Assembly: GCA_950022655.1 (NCBI GenBank) | Contig: OX465584.1 | Span: 31,686,988-31,750,987 of the forward strand | Source: Alentia gelatinosa | Lineage: Eukaryota; Annelida; Polychaeta; Phyllodocida; Polynoidae | DNA length: 64,000 nt | Reading direction: 5' to 3' | Part shown: piece by piece, positions 10,485-25,400 of the stretch | Position numbering within the stretch: position 1 is the first letter of the stretch | Layout: every line of letters starts with the position of its first letter | Position numbers and translations under genes: made by a program | The notes under the pieces: generated by a model | What the model saw: the letters and a program-made list of their open reading frames with translations, nothing else | What the model was told of the DNA's origin: nothing | Databases searched by the model: none

Positions 10485-13400
10485 CTAGAAGCAATGGCAA
10501 ACCTCCATCATTATTCACGGTAACTCATAAGAATTCACAGGTAAATCGTGATTATTCAAATAGCAAATGTGAACTGGGGGTATCATCCAAAATAGTTGTA
10601 ATCCCAATGGAAGAGTACCTAATTATTTGTAATGTATTCACTAGTTCCGTTCACTAATCTTATCCATCCTAACGTTTTGTTCTGTTATAACACTGAAAGG
10701 TTCGAGTATATAGGGCTGTACAGGAAAATTGTGCACAGGGTTTACAGTATGACAAAAAGGTTGAAGCCTCGCTAGGCCACCTAGCTAGTGACTGGATAAC
10801 CAGTACCTTTCTCTCAAGGTAAGGAGATCAGAAAATTACTGGATTAAATCTTATTATCGGCTTGGTTAAAGCCAAAGCATATGAAAAGACATATATTTGA
10901 GTAAAGAGATATAAAAAGAAGTAAGGGTTAGTGTCTTTCTCTACACGAGAACAATAAAGTTGAACATCAAAGGTGAGTCTGAGAAACCTAATTTCGACAA
11001 GTCCTAGTGGATCATTGGACAACCAGTGTAGTAGAGAGAACCTCCTGGATACCTGGTTAACGGTTAGACTGAGGTGGGGTAAGTAACGTGTGTGTAGACA
11101 CAGTAGCTATAAGCAGGGTGGGTATGACAGGTGTGTGAAGCTTAAGTTGATATTCAACCATAAGAGTCTATACAATTACAAAATTGGCACTGGAACCTAG
11201 TCGTGAAAATAGGATATTTAACCTAGTAGTTAACTAAAAAAAAATCAAAACAGGACGAGCCAATGTCCTTCTTCCTGTGCGATGCTACCTTGAATTAGAA
11301 GGAAGGAGAGTGTGTACAGCGAAGGAGTGGTAAGAGAATGCATGAAAGCAAAGCGCGTGAAAGGAATGTATCAAAAGAAGGCATTTGATGAGAGGTGGGA
11401 AGTAAGTCATGTCAAGGTAAAACGTGCACGGATACTCACCCTTCTTCTTCTCCTTTTTCTTGCTCGGTGTTGGGTCAACTCTATTCTCGGCTGCATTCCC
11501 ATCCTTAAGAAGTTTGATCTTGATTGGAGAAATGATGTGTTGCGACTTGGGATCAGGGAGATCTGAGAATCGCGACAAACGGCCCTTGGTCTGCCTCTTA
11601 GCTTTGTCTCCGTTGCTTTCATTGCCTGGTAAAAATATCACAGAGGTCTGTCAATGGACATAGATCGCTAAATGCATATACTATAGAGTTCCCGGGAATA
11701 GTAAGCGCTGTTGTATTTAGAATGGGCAGATTGACGTGCATCCATAAATTTGGTAAGAAAGCAGGTTTCTGACAAAAAGGTCTGACCGTAGTTCATTTAT
11801 GGAGGATTTTATCTTCAAACGAAAAACCTCATTATTAAAGAATATACTACCCGACCACTGAAACAAGGCAGTCTTGAAAAGTTAACATTTAAGACTAAAC
11901 CGACTGGTTACTAATTCATATAGAAAATGAGTATAATAGTACTATTTAACAACCCCGTTGAAATGGAAGTGCTACTCATAATCCTGTGTAATATGTTGAC
12001 TATTACAATGCTCTATATACCCCATGACGACGAGCAGGCTACAGCAGAGTCACGCATGGTCTTCTGTGAGATCATTGTGTACATATGGTTTATTAGTTTC
12101 TATGGTGCTTTTCCCCCCTAAATATGAGGCAAAGAAGATATTGTTTACTGTAGTTAATAGTCACCTGAAGTTTCCTTACTGTCTTTGCTGTCACTGACGC
12201 CTTCTGATGTTTTCCCTTCCTTTGACTTCTTGCTCTTCTCTTTCTTTTTTGATCCGTCTAAAGAACTATCACTGCTCTCGATATTTTCTGAAACATATAC
12301 ATTAACATTAATGAAGTGGAAAACCTCAGAGTATATAAGTTAAATCCTAGAGAGCCTTGCGTTGGCCCCTGGTATCCTGTCATTAAAAAATACCACTGGA
12401 ATATAAGGCCGATATATTAGAGAGTCAATAGAGAAGTGTACAGGAAAGGTCTCACTGGAGTAGTTACCAGAATGTACAAAATACTAACACGATAGGCGAG
12501 TACCTCAGGTTTTCATAAAACAAGGTCCACTTTATCATTACTGCTGGTTGAATGGTGGAGTGACAATCCTGATAATGTTTTTTCAAACGAGATACTCAGA
12601 GAAAATCAAAAATTAAAAAGCAAACTAGTGAGCGATATGAAAATTCCTCTACATATGTAGGGAGTCAATCATGCGACGAACTTTCTAAATCAACCCAGCT
12701 GCTAACAATAGGGATTTTGTTTAAAACGAAATGTGAAGATTTCATTTTGCGAACTTGTGATCATAAGATCTGGTTTTACTTAATCGTAAGATTCAACCCA
12801 AATTGAAATTCTACCTGCAATTACGACTATGCATTATCTACTGATTATAATTGCCAAGAAACAAAGCTGTAGTATTATTCTGTTGTGAAGGTTGATTTTG
12901 TCTTTTTTCGGTCAAGTCCTGTGGCGTCTTGCGAAGTCAACACAAAGCATTTGTAAAGAAGGCCACCCTAATAAGGCAAGTAATTTGTTCCTTTTGTTTG
13001 ATGTAATAATAACAAAGCGATATGTATCAGTATATTATAATATTCACCACCTGTCTTTTTAGGTTCCTCCTCTGTAGGTGCCGATTTAGGTTCGGGAAAT
13101 TCGTTGGTAGATGTCGTCTCCTCCTCCTTTGCTCTGGTATCTTTGTCTACGAGCCAAGTAAAGAGCAAACAGATCGAATGTATTATCACTGCTGTCATCA
13201 AATCAAATGAAGGAACAAACGAAAAGTGGGATATTCAAGGCAAGAGAAAAGAACTGACAGCTGGATCTGCAGGTGGAGGGGTGGGTACGCTATGGATGGG
13301 ATTTAACGTTATCAAATCATTTCCTGTAATGTAAGAAATTATTCATATCCAAAGTTCAATTCTCAAAAAGTATCAACATTGGATATTTGTAAAGAGTAAT

Positions 13401-16400
13401 ATGACGACTATTTCTTATATACAGTGTTGTTGTTTTTTTAGTTCAATTCAAATGAATCACCAACTTTCCTTACATCATTACACGTAAAATGAAACTCTAA
13501 CTTGTGAATAAAGACCAAAATAAATCGCTGATCATTTTAATATTGAGGCAAAACTATCACCGTAGGAAAAAAATCCCATCTCAGATTCAAGACAATCCCC
13601 TTATCAGGGTACAACACGATGCTGGAAAATTTGAGTTAGTAAGTGAACAGAATTGATAATAAGATATTTAAGTAATCAAGAATGAATGATAAACACGTTA
13701 ATTATGAAAATTAAATTCTAAAACAAAATCATGCTAGGGAGGAAAACAGTTGTCTCAGTGATAAATTTATATACTTTTCCAGGTAAACAGTTTTAGAGAA
13801 TGCCCTGATTTTCTGGTAAAAATACGTTGTTTTCTTAGAACGTTGTTTCTGAATACATCCATTCCCCTTTTTATGCCCTCTATTGTGCAAAAGCTTGACA
13901 TGAGAAGATACGACACTTTCTATGACAATTCATGTATTAGTCTTTGTAGAAATACTATACAATATTAAAAATAAGCATTATACAAGCAAAAAATATGCGA
14001 CCTAATGTTTTATAACACAGAGGTTATTTAGATCCGCCAAGAGAGGAAACGAATATATCTTTAGTGGACTCAATTGAAAATCTAGCCCCTCAGCCAACAA
14101 AAGCGTATCAATGACATTCTAGGTCCTAGAAACTTGCACATAAAATGGTAAATTGTGCATTCATCATTATAACTGTGCATAAGTCAGCACAGAACTGAAC
14201 TTTTAAACCATCGTTACCGTGTTCCATGTCATGTACAAATCATTAGGGATGTTAACTTTTTATCAGTAACATGCTGTACAAGAGCACATCGACCATGTTA
14301 ACTCAAAATCTGCATTGTTGACCGTCAGATAAAACTGTTTATAGATACAGCCTTCAGACGTCCCTTTTAAAACTGAACAATCTCATGTCTCTATAAGAAT
14401 GGTGTGTTTTAGCTTTAGTGGCAGCATGGCTCAAATATATTACCACTAAGTTATATATTTGGATAAATGCGTGACACATAGGGGTCCCAAACTTCTAACC
14501 CTTAATTCATAAATCTACAATGAAAATAAAATTTTGATGAGGCTAAACTATGACCTACACTGGGAAGCGGGCATCTAATGCACTGAATATAGAGAGTATG
14601 GTGAGACGAACCCGTACTGACTTCAAGATCAAATTTATCCCAGTGAGAATAACCTGTTGTAACTACTATCATAGTCCCCAATATCGAGGAAGCTTGTTAT
14701 GGGAGAAACTAAGTGTGAGTGTGCAAAGTACTAAGTCCATTAAGAATTTTAAAAAGTGTAGTGAGTTCAGAATACTCAAAATATGAATGGATTGGATAAC
14801 TGCCATCATTTATCACAATACTAACACGATTATAACAAGAGCTAAGAGTTCATTTTAAAATAGAAATATTGGCCTTTAAAGGCCAAATTAGCAGGTGGAC
14901 GCATTTAGAACTCAATACAAGGTACACCAATAATTAATTACTATGAGATCAAGGAAGCCCCCCAGGAGTTGGAAGGAATTGGAGGTATAGGGGAGGGGGA
15001 AAGAGAGGTGTTGGGTTACCATAGGAGAAACTTTGTCTTTGATTACTGGGCATGTCAGGTGTTTGGGGAAGTTCATAAAGTAGTTTGTCTTTTTCAAATC
15101 AATGTAAAAAATACTAAATAATAAAACTAGGATATTGCATTACCATAAAACTTCTCCAGAAAAAAAGAAATCATATACCTTTCTGTACTTAGTTATGGCT
15201 CCATCTACTGTTGGTTTGACATCCTACAGGTTCCATGTTCAAAGTGAGGCTGAGCTTCAACCAGATACCTAGTGTTCTTATAAGGATATAGGTATAGGGC
15301 ATGTGCCAATATGCTTGGAGAGTGACAGGAACTAGAGTCCTCTGGGGGAACATGACTGCACTAAATTTCAAAGATGGCTGATACCCCCCATGCTCTGAAA
15401 TTAGGCAAAAATACATGAATATCATGCTAAATACAAGTTTAACCTAAATAATGACACCTCCTAGAGGGTAAGTAACTGTTAGTGCCACTTATGGAGATGG
15501 TAAATGTTACACCAATGCTCACCCTAAATCATTATTGAGTAAACATCTGTTTGAGTATGCCCATTTCACTCAACCCCCCCCCCCCCCCCACACACACTTT
15601 AAACAAATACTTGAATATCTCAGTAAATATAGAATCTACCTTGAAAATTCCACTTCCTAGCACCTACTGTTTTTTATTCTCTTTCAAATGAGGCATATCA
15701 TATTATGATTGAACCAGTTTAAGGGGTAGAAATATGTGCATAAAGGAGTTCTTAAAAATGGACCTGTGACTACAAATGTCCCCCCCCCCCCCCAAACTGA
15801 ATTCACTATTATTTTAAAATCCATACCAAAATACTAAATATCAAACTGTATGTCATTGAACCACCATAAAACCTTCTGTCCAAAACAGAAATCATATTCC
15901 TATCTCTACTTAGTAAGCTATAAAATGCAAAAATGGGGTCAGATCACTTAGTGACTTTACAAGCAGTTGTACTACAGTAGGCTATAGCCGTAACCTAAAG
16001 ACCAACCGTCCACCTGCTAATTACCATTAATATAGTCATCATTATTATTCTTTACTTTATACAGTAGTATTTGGTGAACGTGTATCTTCAAACTTGATTG
16101 TATCGCCTTATATCTACAGTGGAAGACCTAACCTAGTGTTAGAATTGTTTGAATTTAATACAAAAAATAAAATACCACGAAGTGGGTGACAGTTTGAACT
16201 GCTGCCCCTTTCATAGTCTTGTACCATGTGACCCAGATCGACCAGTTGGTGGACAGCTGTCACAGTGGATAGTAACTGTCATTTGTTTTCTTGTCAAGGT
16301 CAAAGTTCTGTTGTTATGTAGTGTCAATAACAAGTGGGGACCTGTTTTTGCTGTCATCCTAGGCGGAGATCAGCGAGTCAATGGCGGTTTCATTACTAGA

Positions 16401-19400
16401 AATCTTCAGGCTGCATAGATAAGTGTTATTATCAAGAGATGAGATTGCCAAGGGTTCTAATAGTATCTAGACAATTTCTTTCCCTGAGCAGCAATCAATA
16501 AGGTCCCTCCCCAAAGGTATGAAGACTAGTAAATATATAGCACAGCATCTTGATGTATTGGCAACCAGTCTGTAGCTAACTGTCATTACAATAACATCAG
16601 CAATAAAATTTGTTACATGAACGTGGTCTTGGACTTGCTCCATTCAGATTTTTTTTTGGAAGTGTTATTTCATTTCAGAAGTGTTATATTCAGTTCTTCC
16701 AAAGAATATAGATTTCTGTCTGACCATCTAATTGATATCAAACAAGAAACCAACAAGTTCTGGTCAAATTCCTTGTTCACTACAAGTTTGATGCGAAGAG
16801 ATAAGAACGAGGCTAGGCACAATATATCACTTAGTGTTCAAACAAGTTGGAGAACAACAAATTTGACCAAAATGAGTTGCTTTCTGTATTTATCTCACCA
16901 CTGTACACACTAAAGGAATGGATGACACACGGGATATAGACCATGGAGAATGGACTGCAATACTCGTAGGGACATGGAGAACGAGGTCACAGTATTAAAC
17001 CTATGGGACAAAAACCAGGGGTGAGATAAACTAATACTGGGGTAGAAGCCCTAAGACATTCTTAAAGTATCATCGGGACGCATAAGGTGGGATATTTAAG
17101 GAATAGGTAGTAACTCCGCCGCCCTAGGGTATATAGGCAATTGCGCCCATATGGAGAGGGGTACTGGGCTGGCAGAACCTTAAGTAGTAAGCATACCGAT
17201 AAAGTGCAGCGAACATGTTATAAGCCATTAGTAGTTACTTCTGTTCAATACCTGAGTTAAAGCAGCCTATACCTCGTTTCCGAATGCGAGGCACACGAAT
17301 AGGCCTACGAGTAGTACCTATCAAGTCTAAAGAGAAGAATATATTGTATGTAAAAAAATATTTATATTTAGGCAAGTGAGAGATTGAAATCGTCCCACAT
17401 ATGAAGCTCAGTTGCAAAAAAAAAATCAACTACGAACAATCTAAATTTATATTCATTGGCAAACGATCTCTTTTGTGGAAACTCTTTTAAAAAGAAGCGA
17501 TGAGTTTGGTAAACCATTTCCCGGCTGCACTGAGTACCCTGCTTAATATGCAGCATTGATATACATGTATTCGTAGCGTCGCATATAAGCCTAGTGTGTG
17601 ATTCAAAGTTTCGCTGACAAACATATAAATTATATACATGCATCATATGATGTGCTTTCATTATTTACCACCACGCATCTTATCATATTGGAATGTTTAA
17701 GAAAAGTTTTTGCTTCAATTCATGGTGTCCCTTTACCGGGAACTAGTGGAAAATAGATTTGCAAAAGACTCAACATGTTAGATTTTTCGAAGATCCTGTG
17801 AAGGTTTCATATAGATTAGTGCCATTCTGGATAAAGTTAACATAAATGAACTCCTACCTTTCCTTAAGATAAAAGATAGTGAAGTCAAATCATAAAAAAA
17901 GCGGTGACAGAACAGCAGCTGGGATTTATGAGAAGATTGGTCTGCATATGTAAGAAATTATCTTTGCTTTATCTGTATAGCAAATAATGGAAAAAGTGCC
18001 TCATTTTGGTCTAGAAGCAGAATCACAAGCAGAATTTGTTTTGCATTGTGAGTTTGAGATAGCATATTTTCAATATACGTATGATGGGGAAGTACTAGCA
18101 ATATCAACGCGAAAGAACATACAAATTATGTATAATCAAAAGGCATTGCTAGTGTATTGCTTCAACATTATAAAAAAGCATACACAGTAGACTCACACCC
18201 AACGATCACCTCGCTGAAAGACCACCCCTTAATTACAGGCAGATTGGCTCAGTCTCAAACCTTTTCATTCTATCATGTTCAAAACATGTTTGATACGACA
18301 CCTTATGAAGTGTATGGGGCGACGGCTATACCTGATAACTGTGATGAATTTGAAGGTTTAACAGCAAGTAATTTATGATTATATGCTATTAAATGTTCTA
18401 TGGTTGTCATGAAGGCATTTTTAGTAATAATATATTTAATAGAGATCTTGTTTGTTGGTCTATCAGATTCTCTTTGCAGCATAAGTCATTACTTTCTCAA
18501 GCGAGGTCTATTTGGTCTTTCATAGAATACTCTGAGAAATGCGACTACCTCGCCAATCTGGCTATTTCGACCCAGTCCCTGAGGTGGTCATAATAGAACG
18601 AGGGTACTCTATAGATAGATATATCATTTAAAATCTTAAAAATCCGAACCAACCTTCATCAACCTTGATTTCGTCAGAGCCATACAAGTTTGATTTAAGT
18701 TTTAGGGTGACTTTGCTTGGCGTGGGTTTCTTGGGTTTTTCCAGCTTCTGTTCCCCATTTGAGTCCAGATCAGAGTCTCTGGTGTCCTCTGCTTGTTTCC
18801 CCGCACCTGCCAGTCCTTTATCTTTGATATCAACCTCCTTTTTTTCTTGGTCCTTTTCTTCCTTGGCAGCGCCACTTCCGCTAGCTTCCAAACTGTCATG
18901 ATCTGGAGATTCAGTTTTGGTTTCTGCCTCAGTCTTGGTGTTTGTTTTTTCAGTGTCTGGCTTCTTCTCTCCTGACTCGTCTTCGTCGCTGATGACGATG
19001 GTCATCGGGGCTGGCGGGTCGGGAATACTGTCCACCCACTCCTTTGTCTTAGCCTGTGGGCTCCTCACTTTAACGGACCTGAAACAGCCCAGCAATGTTA
19101 CCAACTTTGTTTTAGAGATATACAGAAATACGGAACTTTTCATTCTAGGTAATCACAAAGAAAGCGATTCTATTGCGCAGCTTGGCTGTAATAAAGGGTG
19201 TAGTGTTTACACATTCACTATGTTCCTGTAGCCAGAGTATTATAGTACTTTTAATGTAAATTGAGAGTCGAGATGGAAATCCTATTATATCATGATCAGA
19301 GGGCATGAAGTTATGTTATTAAGCCCACCTGTCAGGTTTTCTCAAAATCATTCAGCATCATATTGCTCCTGATAAGAAAAGAATCGTTTCAAATAAAAAA

Positions 19401-22400
19401 TACAAATCGTAAACTGCGGTCCATATGAATTCTTCAGATTCCCTGATTTCAGTTTGAAGAGAAAAACTTTTACTAATTAATATGAAAACAATTGCTGTGT
19501 ATATTGATGTAGCTACATTCCCCTTCTGTGCCCGTGGGCATAATGCTCTAATAGTAGCCCTACCATGACTTGTCTTGGTCAGCATCACGTTTGATGACAA
19601 TTTTGGTTGACCTCTTTTCATCGCTTTCCTTTCCGTTGGCAGCTTCGGGTTTCTTGGGCTTTCGTCGACTGCTTGAAGATTTAAAAAGAAGACCCAAACC
19701 TCAGTATCGAAGTATAAATCTAATAAGCTGTATTTCACGTATCAAAGCGCTATTTACTCAAATTTCTATCATTCTCTTCATATCTTTATAGTAGTTCAAT
19801 TTTCTTTTAACCCATTAGGGAAAATGATGCCTTGGGTCATTCCAGTGTAGGGCGATTGATGCCATGAAGGCTCATTTATGATATTTACAATGTCATTGTT
19901 TCAGCGAGAAATATTGGATTAATAAACATAGAAACATGGGATTAGACTTCAAATATAATATTCAACATTATTAGGTAAAACAAACAATAAAATCTTGGAT
20001 TACATGTCATATCACGTGATCAAACAATCGAATATGGGTTCGGACGATAACACACCCAAGTTCTAGTTACATATATATCACATGGGTCTGCTACAGACCC
20101 CCACCTGTAAAGGGTTAAAGATAAATAAAAAAGAGAAGCAGACCCTACCTCTTCCTCTCTGGTGTCCCTGTAGCATTCGTATTTGGAACATACTTTTCTC
20201 CTGAAAAAGTGCTGCGATAACAGAGAGAAGATAATGAGAGAAATCGTCAGGAGCGCAACATCATCTAGTCTAAAATTTATGAATATAGTCTAGAATTAAA
20301 ATATTTTGCGCTTTAAGGTGATACTGTCCATTGCGTACATTAGGTTACCAGAAGATAAATCAAAAAGATTATAAAAGGTTATTCCGTTGCCAGAAAACAT
20401 TGTACAGGGTTCCCACAGACATTGAGAAATTAGTTTCCATGACTTTTCCATAACCGACTCTTGATTTCTTCAGGTTTCTTTCCCAGTCTTAATATAATGT
20501 GTAAATAAACAATAATCGATGGTTTTGCGGACAGGTAGCGTAAACCAAGAGAGGGTTGACACATAGTAATACACAAGTGTCAGAGAGTGTATTACGAGGT
20601 TAACCAAAATAAGGTCATGTTAAAAAAAAAAAAGAGTAAGATGTATGACCATAAAACCTTGCAAAACGGAAATTATATTCCCATCTGTATTAAGTAGCTA
20701 TAAAAAACTAAAATGTGCCTAGTGACCTGTGCCATCCCTGAAAGAAACATTACCTGTCTGAATCTGAAGGTGCATTGTAGTCTTCTTCTTCCTCTTCTGA
20801 CTCAGACTGGTCTCGCTCGATCCCCTCATCGATGTTGATGTCTACTTCGCTCTCATAGCCTTCTTTGCTGCGCTCGACGACCTCAATATAGTCCAGCTCT
20901 GCCAGGTACTCATCCCCGTACTGTTGGCCGTCCTATGATAAAAGCCATACAAAAACAAACTTTACACCAAGAGGCCATATTAAGTTTCATTCATCTATGC
21001 AATCAAAAAGTAGAACCCATGTGTACCAAAAGTGGCAGTTGGTTATGTTCTAAAACTTCAAATAATTGATTTCTATACTTCCTTCTACGGGTTGAATCAC
21101 CTTAAACGTGGTCCTATATGAATGCATGTAGTATTTTATGCATTTTCAATTTTAGTGAATAGCCCGCAGGGAAAGGGTAATATCGAACAAACGGTAGATG
21201 CATTAATATTAGTGGATTGTGGTTTGGAACCACTAACCAACCATTACTCACAACTTCCCGGCTCTACTCCGCATTTCTATTACAGTAGATGGTTGTACAG
21301 GCCGTTCAACAAGGGACGATTATCATTGCTTCATCGCGAGAATTGACTGATGGTGAAGAGCTATCCTTACCTCGTTAGCGCCTTGTTCTGTGAGCAGCTG
21401 GCCTGCATACACACATATAAACCCACCAGCAGGAATGTCGTCTAAGCTCCGTAGACCCCAACCCCTGTAAAGTACAACGTAACGCTTATCATTCTACAGA
21501 TAAATACACTGTGTCATGAGAGAAAAGAGGTGAGACATTGGGTTAAAGAGAAGTCATATGTGCCAGTAATAATAAATAAGCCACACAGATTATTGATCTT
21601 TATCCCTATGGCATCTAAACCCTTTTCGACCTCACCTCGCGTGTGGTAGTCTGGGATTGGAAGCTGGGTACCTGTGGCAACTACCTTCAACAGGTACAAT
21701 ACCAAGCAGAGGAAGTGTATCATCACGGTAAGGCCTACCTTGGGTAGTTAATTTGGTAATTAGTGGGAATCGCTTTTGTAACACCCCTTAAATGCAATTC
21801 GTGAAATTAGGACGAGGTAACGTCTTTCTCCCTTAGTAATGCTACCTTGAATGACAGTTATTAAAACCATCATGCACGGTCAGCTATCAACAACTGGTAA
21901 CGTTTAAAATACTTCTATGTAACATTACCCCAAATAAACCCAATCAATTTCATTCCAACTTGTCTGTTTTTTTGTGGAACTTCTTCAACTCAACGTTTAA
22001 AACAAAATGAAACTTCCAGTAAGTTAATAGCTTTACAACCGAATGAAATAACAAGTTACAAATACAAAATAACAAAAAAGTAATATACAGGCATGGGATT
22101 TGGAAGTTAAAAATACGAGAAAAAGTGCCCAGGGTATAGGGGCCACCATTTTCCGCTATTCTAAGGGAATATTCTTTTTTTTAATTTGTCAACTTACGGA
22201 TTTTATGATATAAAACAAGCCCCCAATTTTGTCCTCAGATTTACACTGAATTGAAGAATCACACTCGGGACATCAACATATCCAGAATTCTGGTATAAGC
22301 CCATGCCTGGACATACAGTATATTTTACCTGCTCCCATCAGCGACCAGCCTGTTATCAATGAGCACAAAAGTTAGTTCTCATTGAGGTGCAATTCATATT

Positions 22401-25400
22401 CTACTATGCAGCAACTTTGCTAAGGTAGATCCATTATTCACGAAACAGGGATGAAATTCGGGACTGAGAAAAAAAATATCGGAATTTAAAACTTATAAAA
22501 AAAAGATTCTTTTTTTGTGTGTTTTTTTGTTGCTCTCCCTATGCAGGCCGGATATAGCCACGTCTCTATTTTCAAAAGAGTCATTTCTAATATAATTTTG
22601 GAACAGACTGGCTATGAATCGATATATATTCTATTGTTCGACTACTATTGTTTACCTAAACGGGACAGCTTACACCTAAACCAGAACACTTAAACTGGTC
22701 CTATTCATACCTTTGGGACAGAAAATAAAGAGTGAAGTTCACAGACAACAGCTCACAATGGGCTGATATTAAATACGGGGTGCCACAGGGCTCTTTGCTA
22801 GGCCCTTTGATGTTCATTTCTTATTTATGATAGGATAGACGAGGAGTACAGCTTTAGCAACAGCTGGTATGTGACCGGGTTTATGCTCCTCATCTTCGCT
22901 GTCAGGTGGGGCGACCTGCCAGCCTACATTGTGCTCTTTTTCCGCCGCGAAAGGGGGGTCACATGTCCCACCATACCACCGACAACCCGACGGCAGAAAG
23001 AATTTTAACCTAATGTTACAGAAGTATACGGAAATTGCAGTAAAGTTATATAAACAAGTTATATCGCCAGTCTTGGATTATTCAGCACTATTTTTGGATG
23101 GAGCAAATAAAATTTGGCTTGCCAAGATGCAGTGACTTGAGAATCGTGCCTTGGGGATATGTCTGCTTGACTATGCCATGGTGCACGCTGTCAAACAGTT
23201 TCACTCATTGGCCACAACAAGAATGTTACATCGTTGGAGACATGAACTGTTGTTATTGTACATGCGCAAATTTTTGTGATAGACAAAACTGATGATGGTA
23301 ATTGTCTAGACAGGACTCTGAGGCCTAAAACTAAATTAATGTTCAAGTATGCCATCCAAAGACAGAATTCTTTAAAAAGTCACTCATGTACTTCGGCGAA
23401 AAGGCTTGGAATACTCTTGCTCCGGAAGCAAAGAAGGTTCTTGGTAAAAATGCCTTTAAGCTTGTGATTGCACTTTTTATAAACCAGGGTATGATGTCTT
23501 TTAACACTAGTATATACTAGCGATATTACATTTACTTTTCGAAGTTAAAATTAATTCAAAATTATAGAGGCATCTATATTTCCCTCGTCCATATCATTAA
23601 TCTAATCTACTAATCTGTGTTATACTGCTATATTACTTGAAAACAAAGAACACCGAGTACATGATAATTGATAATATCTGGCTTTCACTTTTATACTTTA
23701 TTGTCAAAATATACACATGGAATAGCGCAGAAATTTGTTGATAAATCAAGAAATATTATCTGAAAATACAATACAGCTATATCATCAACTTTATTCTCTC
23801 AAACATTGCTGTAATGGAGGTCCGCCCATGTAAGTGAATTGCAAGTCTATTGAAAAAAAAACTAACGCTGCGAGTGCCGCAAATGTATATGAAATGTTGG
23901 AATTCTGTCATTTGTAAAAAAAACCCACTTGCATCCCTGGTAAAAGCCGACCTACATTAAAAGACATTTGTATATTGTGAGCGATTATTTTTCACGCTAC
24001 ACTTTCATATATTTAAGTATATGCTAAAATGAGGCTTTTAATTATTAATTATGGTATGAACAGGGTGGTTTTATTGACAAAGAGTTTATAAGAAACTACA
24101 TACCTTTTTTCTGTTTTGAAGACTTGAAGCCTGAGTTGCAGGCCATTCTGTGCTACTCTATTTCCACATCGAAGGGAGCACTTACATCGCTGGTTACATT
24201 CGTATATCCTACAGGAGAAATATTGACTAAATTACACCAAACCATTGTTTTCTTTCTCCATCGCCGTAGAACCACAAAATACATATACAAGATTTATTGT
24301 CTTGTTATAAATGGTGTAACACTTAATACTTTAACTCGGCCTAATGCAAAATCTATTTCTAGACTACTTTTGTTTTCTATATCTGGAATGCTTCCCTGTA
24401 AATTACACAGTAAACTTCATTGTTAATTAACCCTAGCAGTTCTTCATCTACGTTCGTCAAAGTATACATCAAAGCACAAAAATAAGACTGCATACTTACC
24501 CTGAGGTGATAGGCTCCTTGAGTCGCCTGTATTGATAGCCAAGTATCTCGGGCTTGGGTCCCGGGATGCTGTTACTGGCCTCCAGCGTGAGTCGTGCACA
24601 GGAGCACGTCTCCGGGTCCTGTGAGGTTAGAACATCAAAAAGCGTATCATTTCTTTGTGTTTACTGCCCGCTGTATTGTCAGTGTGGTTCACCCAGGAAC
24701 CAGAAATCAGCTGAAAAAAACAATTATACCTAATGCGACCTCGTACAAGCCATTTCAAACGTAATCAGTTGTACGAGGGTATGTTGCTTGGGAATGACTT
24801 GCCCACAGAGTTCTAAGATTGCGAAAAGGTGTCCACTTATGTTCAGGTGAATTGTAGATTATGGCCTGAGCCAGACGATGTCTCGTACTGCATGACGGAA
24901 ATCTCATCTCATTATCTCATCCTATCAACCTTAGTTATCAACTGACGACATGTATCGTTTGATGATTTTCCTATAAGTGTAGAAATGGTAATAGTATTTC
25001 TATTATCAATTATCGGCATTTAAATCGGCATCAGCTGTATATATGTGTATAAATGGTTTTCGCAGCATACAAGTGAAACTTGTATTATGTTCAGATATCG
25101 TGTTTGGATATGACAAAGATACACTGAGCATCCAGCAGAGATGGGTAAATACAAAGGAGGAACCTACACCGCAGTTTTCTGTGCAGTCACATCCTGTGAG
25201 AAACTCAGGATCCAGGTTGAGGTGCACCCCCTCGGCTGGGATCCGCTGATTAGAGTATTCCACGTAGTCAGGGTATTGTCGGTCGATACCATTCACACAT
25301 GAGATTCGAACTGTCTCCTTCCCATAAGACAAGTCTTTAATATCGCAGAATGTCTGAGAAATAAAAACAAAACTTTGGTTTTAATTCAAAATGGCACATA

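Noticed and set aside
16149..16418. 89-codon plus-strand frame after repeat copy C
   Set aside because: It lies deep in a SETDB1 intron with no known domain and no splice signals tying it to another exon.
18665..19231. Plus-strand open frames opposite the large SETDB1 insertion exon
   Set aside because: They are the antisense shadow of exon 19078-18654, whose minus-strand reading has correct splice sites and phase.
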